Below are positions 44,143 to 53,600 of a stretch of 64,000 bases of DNA, in pieces. Position 1 is the stretch's first letter. Every line of letters begins with the position of its first letter. The stretch comes from JAOACQ01 sp049968515 (GTDB lineage: Bacteria > Spirochaetota > Brevinematia > Brevinematales > JAOACQ01). Made by a program: the position numbers and the translations under genes. The notes beneath the pieces were generated by a model that worked only from the letters and a program-made list of their open reading frames with translations, did no database searches and had not been told where the DNA came from. The stretch spans positions 1 to 64,000 of the forward strand of contig JBMFQR010000007.1 in the NCBI GenBank assembly GCA_049968515.1, written 5' to 3'.

Positions 44143-44340
44143 CTAAACCTTCTTTGATTTATTTGCCACAAAATTATCAAACTTTTTCCATATTTCTTCA
44201 GGTTCAGTTTCTTCTTCAGTTTTTACAATAAGATAATAACATGGAGATGAGTTTGCCTGAATACACTTTTCCAATCTCATTTCTTTTGTACCGTCAACGT
44301 TGCAACGATTTAAGGAGCATCTTAGATACAAACACTGCAT
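44143..44340 (-). CDS. Small cysteine-rich protein
   Basis: A 65-residue protein with five cysteines in the first 35 residues (MQCLYLRCSLNRCN, then LEKCIQANSSPCYYLIV) and a charged helical tail. GGAGGT lies in front of ATG 44340, which supports real translation. The Cys spacing suggests metal or Fe-S binding, but I do not recognise a family. It follows pyrD by 25 bases on the same strand and is probably the last gene of the paaK-pyrD operon. Confidence 0.6.
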   Translation of the reverse strand: MQCLYLRCSLNRCNVDGTKEMRLEKCIQANSSPCYYLIVKTEEETEPEEIWKKFDNFVANKSKKV

Positions 44341-44365
44341 AAAACCTCCAAAGACTAAACTCCCC

Positions 44366-45241
44366 CTACTCTATTCTCCCCACTTTTATTCTTTCAAGTT
44401 CTTCTGCAATCTTTAATGATATAGAAGGCTCTACAAAATTCATTGTTCCTGTTGAAATAAATCTTGCTCCTGCCATTAAAAATTCAATAGCGTCCGAGGT
44501 ATCACATATTCCACCACTTGCAATCACAGGGATCTTAACAATATTTGACACCCTGTATACATTCCACAATGCCATCGGTTTAACAGCAGGTCCTGAATAG
44601 CCAGCTACCTTGTTCTTAAAATAAAAAGCTCTTTTCTTAATATCGATAGCTGTTGCCAAAAAAGTATTTGAAATTGTAAGAGCATCAGCCCCATAGTCCT
44701 CAGCTACCTTTGAATTAACCACAAGGTCTCCAGAAGGACCAAGCTTGACAGTAAAAGGCTTTCTACTAATCTTTGCTACTGCTCTCACAATATTTCTAAC
44801 AACTCTAAAATTTGAATCAAAATTAATCCCGCCTTCATGAAGATTTGGACAACTGAGATTCAATTCAAACATATCGATAGAATCAAATTCAGATAAAACT
44901 CTCACCATCTTAGAAAAGTCACTTTCACAATCACCAGCAATACTTACAATCTTATTGGTGGAAAGATTTTTTAAAAAAGCTGTCTCTCTTAATTTTTTCA
45001 CAAAGTTTTCAAATCCATCATTCTCAAGACCTATAGAGTTTAAAAGACCACACCTTACCTCAAGTATTCTCGGTGGTGGATTGCCTTCTCTTGGCGAAAG
45101 GGTCACAGTTTTTAATGTCACCCCTCCAATTTTTGAATAATCAAGAAAATCAGTATACTCATCGACCCCAAAGGTTCCTGAAGCTAAAATCACAGGATTT
45201 TTGAATTCAAGCTCCCCTATTAAAAGCCCTTTAGCCTCCAT
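44366..45241 (-). CDS. pyrD: Dihydroorotate dehydrogenase, class 1B
   Basis: A 291-residue FMN enzyme of pyrimidine synthesis. Class 1 signs are NPVILASGTFG, GGVTLKTVT and NSIGLENDGFENF, with the catalytic Cys in ELNLSCPNLHEGG (class 2 has Ser). VKLGPSGDLV, IPVIASGGICDTSDAIEF and ISTGTMNF complete the barrel. Class 1B enzymes normally need the PyrK flavin/Fe-S subunit, which is not adjacent here, so electron transfer may use a pyrK elsewhere or another acceptor. Its start overlaps the paaK stop by 11 bases. Confidence 0.94.
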   Translation of the reverse strand: MEAKGLLIGELEFKNPVILASGTFGVDEYTDFLDYSKIGGVTLKTVTLSPREGNPPPRILEVRCGLLNSIGLENDGFENFVKKLRETAFLKNLSTNKIVSIAGDCESDFSKMVRVLSEFDSIDMFELNLSCPNLHEGGINFDSNFRVVRNIVRAVAKISRKPFTVKLGPSGDLVVNSKVAEDYGADALTISNTFLATAIDIKKRAFYFKNKVAGYSGPAVKPMALWNVYRVSNIVKIPVIASGGICDTSDAIEFLMAGARFISTGTMNFVEPSISLKIAEELERIKVGRIE

Positions 45242-46544
45242 AAACCTCTCTTTTATCTATAATTCTCTTTGCCTTTCCCTGACTCCTCTCGATGGTTTTT
45301 GGTTCAACAAGCTTTACTTTAACCTTTAATCCAAGCATTGTATAAAGTCTGTCAATTATCCTGTTTTCAAGCTCAACAAGCTTTTTCATTTCATCAAAGA
45401 AGATATTTTCCACAACCTCAACCCATATCTCAAGCTGATCTATATTTTCCTTTCTATCCACAACAATCTGATAGTGAGGTGCCACCCCCTCAACCTCAAG
45501 AAGAACCTCTTCAATCTGAGATGGAAATACATTTACTCCTCTTACAATAAGCATATCATCAGTTCTACCCATTATCTTCATTACTCTCGCTGTAGTTCTG
45601 CCACACTTACAGGGATCCGTGATCACTCTCGAAAGATCACCAGTTTTATATCTTAAAAGAGGTAACGCCTCCTTTTCAAGAGGAGTAATTATAAGTTCTC
45701 CCTTCTCACCTTCTGCCACCCACTCTCCAGTCTCTGGATTTACAACCTCAACAAAAAAGAAATCCTCATTTATATGCATCCCATTCTTCTCAAGACACTC
45801 TCCTGCAACTCCCGGACCAACAAGCTCAGACATACCGTAATTGTCTGTAGCAATAATGTTAAGCTTTGCTTCTATCTCTCTTCTAATTGACTCACTCCAG
45901 GGCTCCGCACCAAACAAACCATACTTCAGCTTGAGATCTTTAACTGGATCCACACCCATCTCCTCTACAACATCAGCAATATGCAGGGCATAAGATGGTG
46001 TACAGACAAGCACAGTCGCACCAAAATCCTGCAACAACTGAACCTGCCTTTTAGTATTTCCGCTTGAAGCTGGAACAACAGTTACACCAATCTTTTCAAG
46101 TCCATAATGCAGTCCGAAACCACCTGTAAAAAGCCCATACCCGAATGCAATCTGTGCAATATCATTTTCACTCACACCCCCGGCCGATGCAATTCTTGCA
46201 ACCATTTCACTCCAGTTTTCCAGATCCCTTCTCGTATAACCTACCACGGTTGACTTACCGGTTGTTCCACTTGAGGCATGTATTCTAACAACCTTGGACA
46301 TTGGCACAGCAAAAAGCCCAAAAGGATAGTTATCCCTGAGATCATTTTTGGTGGTTATGGGAAGCTTTTTTATATCTTCAAGACTTTTTATATGCTCAGG
46401 CTTTACACCCATTTTATCCATCTTTTTTCTGTAAAAACCTACATTTTCATATACATTCCTTACAAGAAACTTCAATTTTTCAAGCTGAAGCTCTCTTAAT
46501 TTCTTTCTATCAATCTGCTCAATATCTTTGTTCCAGATAGGCAT
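45231..46544 (-). CDS. Phenylacetate-CoA ligase family protein
   Basis: A 437-residue adenylate-forming ligase of the PaaK family. The AMP-binding P-loop is HASSGTTGKSTVVGYT, then YGLFTGGFGLHYG, TDNYGMSELVGPG, and YKTGDLSRV; the C-terminal domain has RTDDMLIVRGVNVFPSQIE. Such enzymes activate phenylacetate or other aryl acids to CoA thioesters; in anaerobes they may serve amino-acid fermentation via aryl keto acids. ATG 46544 is chosen over the upstream in-frame start 46571 because AAGGTG lies directly upstream. First gene of an operon with pyrD. Confidence 0.9.
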   Translation of the reverse strand: MPIWNKDIEQIDRKKLRELQLEKLKFLVRNVYENVGFYRKKMDKMGVKPEHIKSLEDIKKLPITTKNDLRDNYPFGLFAVPMSKVVRIHASSGTTGKSTVVGYTRRDLENWSEMVARIASAGGVSENDIAQIAFGYGLFTGGFGLHYGLEKIGVTVVPASSGNTKRQVQLLQDFGATVLVCTPSYALHIADVVEEMGVDPVKDLKLKYGLFGAEPWSESIRREIEAKLNIIATDNYGMSELVGPGVAGECLEKNGMHINEDFFFVEVVNPETGEWVAEGEKGELIITPLEKEALPLLRYKTGDLSRVITDPCKCGRTTARVMKIMGRTDDMLIVRGVNVFPSQIEEVLLEVEGVAPHYQIVVDRKENIDQLEIWVEVVENIFFDEMKKLVELENRIIDRLYTMLGLKVKVKLVEPKTIERSQGKAKRIIDKREVYGG

Positions 46545-46648
46545 AAAGACACCTTTTCTTAAAAATAGCAAACCATTTTATTTTAATATAAAAATTAATT
46601 TTTATCAAACGCTGAATAATAGTTTACAATTTTCTGTGAAAGTTTGAA

Positions 46649-46693
46649 AGTTGAAAGTTTACAAAGCTAAAAGTTAAGACCGATAGAAATGCA
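46649..46693 (+). repeat. Left 45-bp direct repeat flanking the CRISPR-Cas island
   Basis: Identical to 58357-58401 except at one base (GACCG here, GACCT there). The two copies stand just outside cas6 on the left and cas2 on the right, about 11.7 kb apart in the same orientation. Confidence 0.9.
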
Positions 46694-46902
46694 TTTGTAT
46701 TAAGGATAAAGCCTTGTGTAAAAAACACCGGCTTATTGGTTAGAGCCGATTTGGCACGAGGATTGGAATGGATAGAAGGGATTTACACAGCTGGAACTGT
46801 TTAATTTGCAAGATGGATTTTTGCGAAGGAACTTGGTGAAAATATATCCACACTAAAGCCAGCTAAAAAGGTAAAATAGTATTAACTCTTGTTAAAAAAT
46901 TA

Positions 46903-46931
46903 TTGACTCCCCCTAAAAAAAGATATATAAT
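46903..46931 (+). promoter_or_regulatory. Near-consensus promoter for cas6, apparently leaderless
   Basis: TTGACT (46903-46908), 17 bases, TATAAT (46926-46931). The ATG of cas6 is at 46938, exactly where the transcript should begin, and there is no room for a Shine-Dalgarno site. Confidence 0.8.
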
Positions 46932-46937
46932 GTGAAA

Positions 46938-47843
46938 ATGGTTAAATATTCGGTTTTTAATCTAAAACTGATATTTCCCTTCTCTCTGATTTTAGAAACT
47001 TTCCCTCCTTTTCTCTTCCGAAGTGTACTTGGATTGCAGCTTCATAATTTAGTATGTCTCTTTAAAAAAAGAAAATGCGAGGATTGTTCTATAAACAAAG
47101 ATTGTGTTTATGCAAAAATCTTTGAGACCATCCTTTAGAAAGATAATCCCATAATTCCAAAGAATGAAAAGGCTCCACATCCTTTTATTCTTTATACTGA
47201 AGCCACTGAAAACATAAAGGCTAATGAAATAACACTTCAAATTACTCTTCTCGGCAATACAATAGACTATTTCCCATATTTTTACCATTCTTTTGTAAAA
47301 GCTGGGAAATATGGTATTCAAAGGGAAAGGACAAAATTCAAGATAACAGATGTGCTTGTAGATGGAGTTTTCATCCTTGAAGAAGATGAAAATTTACAAA
47401 TGCCAGAAAATGTAAAAGTTTTCAATATATTTAACTGTAATGAAAAACTTGAGAAAAAAAAGTTTAAAGTGGAGTTTAAAACCCCTTTCAGATTAAAAAA
47501 GAACGGAAAATATGTTTCTAACTTTGAGGCAAGTGATTTTCTTGATTCAGCTTATAGAAGAATCTCAATATTGAACTCATTATATGGAAATGGAGAAAGA
47601 CTTCCAGAGCTTAAAGCTTCTGATAGAATTATGATAAAAGAAAAAAATCTATTCTGGAAGGATCTAAAATACTATTCTTCCAGACAGAAAGAGTTACTCA
47701 AGCTCGGTGGAGTGATTGGCTCTTTTGTTATTGAAGGAGAATTTACTCCATTTGAAATCTCTCTACTTAAGGGAGCAGAAATTTTTAACATTGGTAAAAA
47801 TGTGGCTTTTGGGCTCGGCAGGGTGGATGTGAGGGAGATTTAG
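46938..47843 (+). pseudogene. cas6: cas6 crRNA-processing endoribonuclease, interrupted by in-frame TAG
   Basis: The frame encodes a 301-residue Cas6, which cuts CRISPR transcripts into crRNAs in type I and III systems. The N-terminal part (MVKYSVFNLKLIFPFSL, LFRSVLGLQL, the Cys cluster CEDCSINKDCVYAKIFE) is followed at codon 67 by TAG (47136-47138). The same frame then continues unbroken with HPFILYTEATENIK, FKTPFRLKKNGKYV and the C-terminal glycine-rich GKNVAFGLGRVDVREI. Everything needed for a full-size Cas6 is therefore in one frame apart from the single amber codon. TAG is used as a normal stop elsewhere in the window (for example cheW), so special decoding is unlikely. The gene is probably dead by one point mutation. 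Confidence 0.9.
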
Positions 47844-47946
47844 TGAAAATGACACTATAGGAAAAAATGCCTAAAAATACATTATAAGTTTCTATAGAAG
47901 GATTAAACGCAACTTAAAAAATAAATGAATGAATGGAGTTATAGAT

Positions 47947-50220
47947 ATGTCAGAAAAGAAAGCCATAATTATTGGCGCTTTGCTTCATGATATTGGCAAA
48001 TTTGCACAAAGAACCAATGTTGCAGGAACTGAGGAAGTAAGAAGGCATGCTAATAAAGATTTAAAGTACCCACATTCTTATTTTACTAATTTTATCTTAA
48101 AAGAAATTCTTCAAAATAGGGAAGCTGATTTTGATAATATTGTAAGGTTATCTTCAAAACATCATAATCCAGAATCTTGGGATGAATGGATTATAGCTGA
48201 AGCAGATAGACTTTCATCTGGTGCTGATAGGCAAGATATTGACTACTCAATAGAAAATAATTCAAACTATTTGACAACGCCTTTATTGTCAATATTTAGT
48301 AACGTAAATCTTGGAAAAGATTTTTCTGTTAGACCGTCACATTATCTAAAACCCTTGGAACCAGAAAATGTTTTTCCAAGAAATGGCATTAATGTGAATT
48401 CAAATCATTATAAAAATTTATGGGATGAATTCTTAAGAAACTTTAAAAGTATAGATTTTACCGAAAAACTATTCATTTCTTTAGATTCGCTCCTTGAAAG
48501 ATTCTGGTGGTGCATACCTTCAGCCACTCAAGAAGGTGGAAACGATATTAGCCTTTATGACCATTCTGTAACAACTACTGCAATTGCTTCTGTGCTTTAT
48601 AATTACCACGAAAAAAATAATTCACTTCATAATGTAGAAGAAATTATAAATAGAGCAAAGAAAAAGTTTCTTTTTGTTACTGGTGATGTAAGTGGAATAC
48701 AGGGCTATATTTTTGACTTAAAAACTACCTCTTACAATGCAAAAATCCTTCGTGCAAGGTCATTTGAAATTCAGGCTTTATGTGATGCCGTGGTTTTTGA
48801 AATACTTCAAAGACTCGAGTTGCCAATTTTTTGTAGAGTAATGAATAGTGGTGGAAGATTTTTGTTGCTGCTTCCAAATACTGAAAAAACTAAAGGAACA
48901 TTGAAAGTTTTACGTGCAAAACTTGAAGAATATATGCTTAGACATTATTTTGCTGAACTGGCACTATGTATTTCTGACGGTATTGAAGCAAGTGGTGAAG
49001 ACTTAATGCAACAAAATGCGAAAGAACTTTTTATGAAATTTTCTTATGATTCAGGCAACGCCAAGTTAAAAAAATTCCAGAATGTTTTAACAAATCCTAA
49101 AACTCATATTTTAGGAGAAGAGTATAACAAAATTAAAGATGCTTCCAATGTCTGCTCTTTGTGTATGTGTAGAGCTATTTCAAACAATGATTTGTGTAAT
49201 ATTTGTAATGAATTAGTCAGATTCGGAGGAAACATTCCAAAGAGTAAGTTTATAACTTATTCTAAAACTAAAATAGAATTAAGCGAGACTAAATTAACCC
49301 TTCCTTTTGAATGGAAGACTTATATAACAGAATCTGATAGTACGGAAAATAGTCAAGACAGTATAATTTTTGCTGTAAACAAGTACAAACCCGGATTTGC
49401 CTTTGCCAAGATACCATATTATCTGCCTGCTAAAGAAGATGGTGTAAAAGAATTTGCAGAACTTGCGGAGGTTTCTAAAGGGGATAAAAAAATAGCAATG
49501 TTCAAAGCGGACCTTGATAATTTAGGGGCAATATTTTCAATAGGGTTAGGTGATTCAGTTTCATTATCAAGATATGCAACATTAAGTAGAATGTTGCATT
49601 ATTTCTTTTCAGTTTATGTAAACCATTCTCTTAAAAATAATACTGAATTCAATGATATATATACAGTGTTCTCTGGTGGTGATGACCTTTGCCTTATAGG
49701 ACCATGGAATAAGATTATAGATTACTCTACTTCTATTCAAGCAAAATTCAAAGAATTCTGTGGGGAGAATCCTAATCTCACGATATCAGGTGGTATAGTA
49801 CTTTCAGGACCAAAGCGACCTGTAAAATATATAGCAAAAAATGCAGAAGAAAATCTTGAAGAGTCTAAAAATAATGGAAAAAATAAAATCACAATATTTG
49901 AATCACATGAAGAATGGGATAAGTTTTCAGAACTTATCGAGACAGGCAAAAAACTTGATAGCTGGCTAAAAGAGGAAAAAATTTCCTCGGCTCAGTTATA
50001 TAGAATATTAAAATATCATCATATGAACCTTAATGCAAAAAATGGCAAGGAAATTTCAAGAAACCTTTTGTGGCACTCTCTTTTGAAATATGATGTTTCA
50101 AGGAATATACAAGATGAAAGTTTAAGAGAAGAAGTTACTGAAATTATCGTTAAAAATATTGATTTAATAAGAATACCCGTGTGTTATGCAATATATTTAA
50201 ATAGAAAGCCAGAAAATTAA
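47947..50220 (+). CDS. cas10: Cas10/Csm1, type III-A large subunit
   Basis: A 757-residue Cas10, the signature protein of type III CRISPR systems. It has an HD nuclease motif (ALLHDIGKFA, His14-Asp15), a first Palm region, a zinc finger (CSLCMCRAISNNDLCNIC) and the second Palm with an intact GGDD (577-580, in VFSGGDDLCLIG), which makes cyclic oligoadenylates after target RNA binding. The C-terminal helical domain is present. The whole reading frame is intact although most partner genes are broken. ATG 47947 is used: GGAG lies upstream, and the earlier ATG 47929 has no ribosome site. Confidence 0.95.
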   Translation: MSEKKAIIIGALLHDIGKFAQRTNVAGTEEVRRHANKDLKYPHSYFTNFILKEILQNREADFDNIVRLSSKHHNPESWDEWIIAEADRLSSGADRQDIDYSIENNSNYLTTPLLSIFSNVNLGKDFSVRPSHYLKPLEPENVFPRNGINVNSNHYKNLWDEFLRNFKSIDFTEKLFISLDSLLERFWWCIPSATQEGGNDISLYDHSVTTTAIASVLYNYHEKNNSLHNVEEIINRAKKKFLFVTGDVSGIQGYIFDLKTTSYNAKILRARSFEIQALCDAVVFEILQRLELPIFCRVMNSGGRFLLLLPNTEKTKGTLKVLRAKLEEYMLRHYFAELALCISDGIEASGEDLMQQNAKELFMKFSYDSGNAKLKKFQNVLTNPKTHILGEEYNKIKDASNVCSLCMCRAISNNDLCNICNELVRFGGNIPKSKFITYSKTKIELSETKLTLPFEWKTYITESDSTENSQDSIIFAVNKYKPGFAFAKIPYYLPAKEDGVKEFAELAEVSKGDKKIAMFKADLDNLGAIFSIGLGDSVSLSRYATLSRMLHYFFSVYVNHSLKNNTEFNDIYTVFSGGDDLCLIGPWNKIIDYSTSIQAKFKEFCGENPNLTISGGIVLSGPKRPVKYIAKNAEENLEESKNNGKNKITIFESHEEWDKFSELIETGKKLDSWLKEEKISSAQLYRILKYHHMNLNAKNGKEISRNLLWHSLLKYDVSRNIQDESLREEVTEIIVKNIDLIRIPVCYAIYLNRKPEN

Positions 50221-50275
50221 AGGAGGCTTACAATTTTTTGTAAAAATTTGATTTTTAACATAGTAGGAGGAATTT

Positions 50276-50728
50276 ATGGCTCTATTAGAAGTTACTTTTT
50301 ATGAGAATGGGGAAATTAATCCGAAATTGTTTGATGACATAGCTAAGGAAATTGCTTCTAACTTAGTAAAAAGAGAAAAATACCAAGATAAAAATGGAAA
50401 ACAAAAAGAAAAAGTTATAGGCGTTTCAAGAAATCAATTTAGAAAAATTTATCAAGATGTAAAGCAACTGGAAAGGAGCTTTAAAAAAAATAAAAACTTC
50501 AATTCAATATTCCCTTCTTTAAAAATGATTAAGCCTAAGACTGCATATTTAGTTGCAAAGATAAAAGACAATGACAAAAATAAAAAATATTATGATAATT
50601 TTTTAAATTTTATTACCACTACTATTGACAAAATTAATCCTCCAAGAGATTTTGAAGTTTTTTGTTTATTTCTTGAAGCAGTTTATGCTTATTATTATTC
50701 CTTAGGTGGTTCAAAAACAGAAGAATAA
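50276..50728 (+). CDS. csm2: Csm2, type III-A small subunit
   Basis: A 150-residue, lysine-rich helical protein in the standard place after cas10, behind GGAGG. Family-like segments are GVSRNQFRKIYQDVKQLER and LKMIKPKTAYLVAKIK, and FEVFCLFLEAVYAYY near the end. Csm2 forms the inner helical filament along the crRNA. The reading frame is complete. Confidence 0.85.
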   Translation: MALLEVTFYENGEINPKLFDDIAKEIASNLVKREKYQDKNGKQKEKVIGVSRNQFRKIYQDVKQLERSFKKNKNFNSIFPSLKMIKPKTAYLVAKIKDNDKNKKYYDNFLNFITTTIDKINPPRDFEVFCLFLEAVYAYYYSLGGSKTEE

Positions 50729-51164
50729 CTTTTTGTTATTATTTATAAAATAAGAGATTTTGTAAAGTTAAAAAGATAAAAAGTGAAAAATAAAAAGTCA
50801 AATTTAGCATTTTACTAATAACTCCATAAATGGGTTGTAGGTCTTAAGTTCTACACCGAATGCCCAAGTAGGTGTAGTTTTAGGACAATTGCCGTGATTA
50901 TTTGCTGTAGATTCAGAGTTAAAATCTATTTGGAACAAATGAGTTATAGATGCTTGTATTGGTATTTTTGCAAGCAAAGTATTTTTCTTCTACAATAGCA
51001 GAGGTCTTGGAAAAGACATTTAGGACAAACTATCTGTTAATGGGTAACTCCCTTTGAACTATTTTTATCTCTATTGGAGGTATACCCTTAGTGAAGATAT
51101 TTATGACTATAACAAAGAAATAAAAGTATTTCATATATGAGATACTTTACATAACCTAAGATAG
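50729..51164. other. Non-coding stretch where the 5' part of csm3 should be
   Basis: All frames contain stops, and I could not recognise the N-terminal two thirds of Csm3 (no GLHIGG- or PGSSLKG-like segment) nor a transposase. CTACACC (50851-50857) and GGTGTAG (50871-50877) form a 7-bp hairpin with a 13-base loop. GTTGTAGGTCTTAAGTTCTAC just before it is partly palindromic. The sequence could be scrambled csm3 or the scar of a past insertion; no CRISPR repeats are seen. Confidence 0.5.
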
Positions 51165-51428
51165 GAAAAATATGAAAATAAGATAAATCGTATAACTGCA
51201 AAGGCAACACCAAGGCCTATAGAAAGAGTTATCCCCGGTGTAAAATTCTCTTTTGAGCTTTGCTTTAGAGTCTTTGAAGATGATAACAAGCTTTGTAAGG
51301 ATGTAGTATTAAAAGCCTTAAAATATCTTGAGCTTGATTATCTTGGTGGTGGTGGAAGTAGAGGTAATGGAAAAATCAAATTTTTGAATTTAAAGGATGA
51401 AAAGGGAAAATCAATAGTGTTAGCTTAA
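51165..51428 (+). pseudogene. csm3: csm3 remnant (C-terminal ~87 codons)
   Basis: Right after an in-frame TAG (51162-51164) the frame gives KYENKINRITAKATPRPIER, VIPGVKFSFELCFRVFE and the C-terminal glycine-rich LELDYLGGGGSRGNGKIKF, which is the end of Csm3, the backbone subunit that cuts target RNA. About 130 N-terminal codons with the catalytic Asp loop are missing. There is no usable start codon. The backbone of the effector complex therefore cannot be built from this locus. Confidence 0.88.
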
Positions 51429-51486
51429 TAAGTTTATATGATACAGATGAGGAAAGTAAGAAAAAACAATTTTACAGAGGTAAAAA

Positions 51487-52410
51487 ATGAAAACATTTAT
51501 TGTAAAACTTATTATAAGATCTCCTCTTGCTACACCTTTACAGGCTGATACTTTGTTTGGTCATATTTGCTGGGGAATTGTGTATAATAAAGGTGAGAAA
51601 GAACTTGAAGATTTTTTGAATTCTTATGATAAAAATCCACCCCTAATCCTTTCCAACGCCTTCCCAGTGGGTTTACTTCCTAAACCAGTGTTAAAACCAG
51701 CTATGCCACAATCTGCGGATAGTATTGAAGGTGAATTAAGAAAAATTAAAATAGTGAAAAAACTAAAGAAAATAAAATACTTGCCAAAAAGTTATTTTCT
51801 GGATAATAACTTCAGGTTTTCTGAAGAAAACTTACAACAACACCTATCTGAACTGGAAAATTGTAATAAATTCTTCAGAATTGAAGAAAGAATGCATAAT
51901 ATAGTAAATAGAATTACAGGGACAACAAAAGAAGATGGTCTTTTTTCCTCAAGCTAAATATGGTATAAGGATAATAAACTTGATTTGTACGTGCTTTCCG
52001 AATATGAAAAGGAAAAGGTTAAAGAACTAATAACACTAGGCATAAAAAATGGCTATGGCGCTGATGTATCAACTGGAAAAGGAATAATTGATATTGAAAG
52101 CATCGAGGATTTTTCACTATCATCATCGGGAAATAGAGTAATGGCACTGGCAAACTTTGTCCCGAAAGAAGGAGAAATAAAAGAGCTAAGAGGAGATTTA
52201 ATTACAAAATATGGCAAACTGGGAGGGGATTTTGTATTTAAAATGAACCCCTTTAAAAAGCCAATAGCGATGTATAAAGAAGGCTCTACATTTGAATTAA
52301 ATGGCGAAAATAGAGGTTATGTGGGTTGCTTGCTATCCAATGTGCACTCAGATTCAAGAATAAAACATTACGCCTTTGCTCCCATAATTCACTTTACTGA
52401 GGAGGAATAG
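51487..52410 (+). pseudogene. csm4: csm4, interrupted by in-frame TAA
   Basis: A 307-codon Csm4 (RAMP subunit that caps the crRNA 5' handle) in one frame, broken by TAA at 51955-51957 (codon 157). Before it: FIVKLIIRSPLATPLQADTL, FGHICWGIVY, GLLPKPVLKPAMP and an RIEERMHNIVNRITGTT segment typical of Csm4. After it, in the same frame: YKDNKLDLYVLSEYEKEK, GYGADVSTGKGIIDIE and YAFAPIIHF. The single stop is the only lesion seen. The region after the stop lacks a proper restart. Confidence 0.9.
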
Positions 52411-52413
52411 CTA

Positions 52414-53476
52414 ATGATAAAATACAGAGTAACATTAACACCATTAACGGCTATACATATTGGAACAGGTAACAAAGTAGAACTTTTTGAATATACAGTA
52501 AAAGATGATTTTTATCATAGGTTTTCTTTAGAAAAAGTTATAAGTTCAATTCCTAAAAATGAAAACCTGTTTGAGTTAATAGAAAAGACAGATGTAAAAG
52601 AGCTCGCCAAACTTTTTCATAAATATGTAAATGATGAAAATATTATTATACAAAGTGCCGGTAACTAAATCATTCAAACAAAGTTTTAAAGAAAAACTTG
52701 ATGATATTAATAATCAACTCATTGTTAATGATATATACAGGTCAAAAGATGACTACTCTCCAGTTATTCCAGGTTCATCTATAAAAGGAGCAATAAGGAC
52801 TGCTATAGTTAGTACCTATGGTGAATCAAAGAATAAAGAAGAATTATTTGAGAGAGAAAAACCTAAAACAAATTTTGAAAATATAATATTAAATTGCAAA
52901 GGTGCAAAGGATGATCCTTTCAGGGCAATTCATATTAGTGATTGTAAAATAAGCGGCAAAAACAATCAGCTTGTATGTAAAATCCTAAACTATAAGCCAA
53001 AAGGAAAAAGGGGAAATTGTAAATCAAAAATGCAAATCATAATGGAACTAATTACTGGAGTGTATCTGGGTGGAAATGCAACAGGGGAGTTTGAATTGAC
53101 TATTGATGATGCACTTCAGAATATTAAATTACCGGAAAGTAACAACAAAACTTTCATAGAATTAAAACTTAATGTGGAAGAAATTATCGAAAAATGTGAT
53201 AAATTTTACAAAAATCACCTTGCTGAAGAATCAAGAAAATTTTATAAAGATTCTCCTGTCGATGAAATTAAAAAAATGAGTGCTAAATTGCTAACAAAAG
53301 TCAAAGAAATTTGTACATCTAATAATGAATGTCTTATTAGAGTTGGACGGCATAGCCATTTTGAAAATGTTACTATTGATAAACACAGAATTGTAGGACC
53401 AGGAAGTTCTCGTTTTTTGATGGAGGAAAACTTTTTCCCGCTCGGATTTGCAAAATTGAGGTTTGAAAAGGTGTGA
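52414..53476 (+). pseudogene. csm5: csm5, one-base frameshift
   Basis: The 5' frame (MIKYRVTLTPLTAIHIGTGN, then KLFHKYVNDENII) passes, one extra base around 52640-52650 (run AATATTATTATAC), into a frame that reads YKVPVTKSFK, VNDIYRS, PVIPGSSIKGAIRTAIVSTY and MELITGVYLGGNATGEFEL. Removing one base gives a 353-residue Csm5, the RAMP subunit at the 3' end of the crRNA, with both halves well conserved. It overlaps nothing and starts 3 bases after csm4. Confidence 0.9.
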
Positions 53477-53566
53477 ATAATAGACAATATAATAAACAAA
53501 AAGAGAAAATTAAAATAATTAAAAATATTCTTGGTTTATAAATTTTTATACACTTTGAAACTACAA

Positions 53567-53595
53567 TTGACAATTTGTATAAAAAGGGTTATAAT
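53567..53595 (+). promoter_or_regulatory. Perfect-consensus promoter, leaderless start of the ATPase gene
   Basis: TTGACA (53567-53572), 17 bases, TATAAT (53590-53595) match the consensus exactly. The next gene's ATG (53601) is six bases beyond the -10 box, so the transcript should begin at or next to the start codon. Confidence 0.85.
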
Positions 53596-53600
53596 TAGAT

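Larger units (their letters stand above)
46545..46937. other. Intergenic region at the left edge of the CRISPR-Cas island
   Basis: No gene is seen in these 393 bases. They hold the left copy of the 45-bp direct repeat (46649-46693), preceded by related short repeats (GAAAGTTTGAAAGTTGAAAGTTT), and the cas6 promoter. TTGCAAGATGGA at 46806-46817 recurs at 58205-58216 on the far side of the island. No CRISPR repeats were found. Confidence 0.6.

Noticed and set aside
46932..47138. A separate 68-residue gene before cas6
   Set aside because: It is the N-terminal part of Cas6 in the same frame as the rest, cut off by one TAG.
50821..50900. Possible CRISPR repeat in the csm2-csm3 gap
   Set aside because: The short palindromic words occur once only; no regular repeat-spacer spacing is present.
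47136..51957. Alternative genetic code or stop-codon recoding explaining the broken cas genes
   Set aside because: Both TAG and TAA interrupt genes here but end normal genes elsewhere, and other cas genes have frameshifts that recoding would not repair.
52631..52668. Overlapping start of an independent gene in csm5
   Set aside because: The second frame has no ribosome site and begins in the middle of the Csm5 fold; a one-base shift explains both parts.
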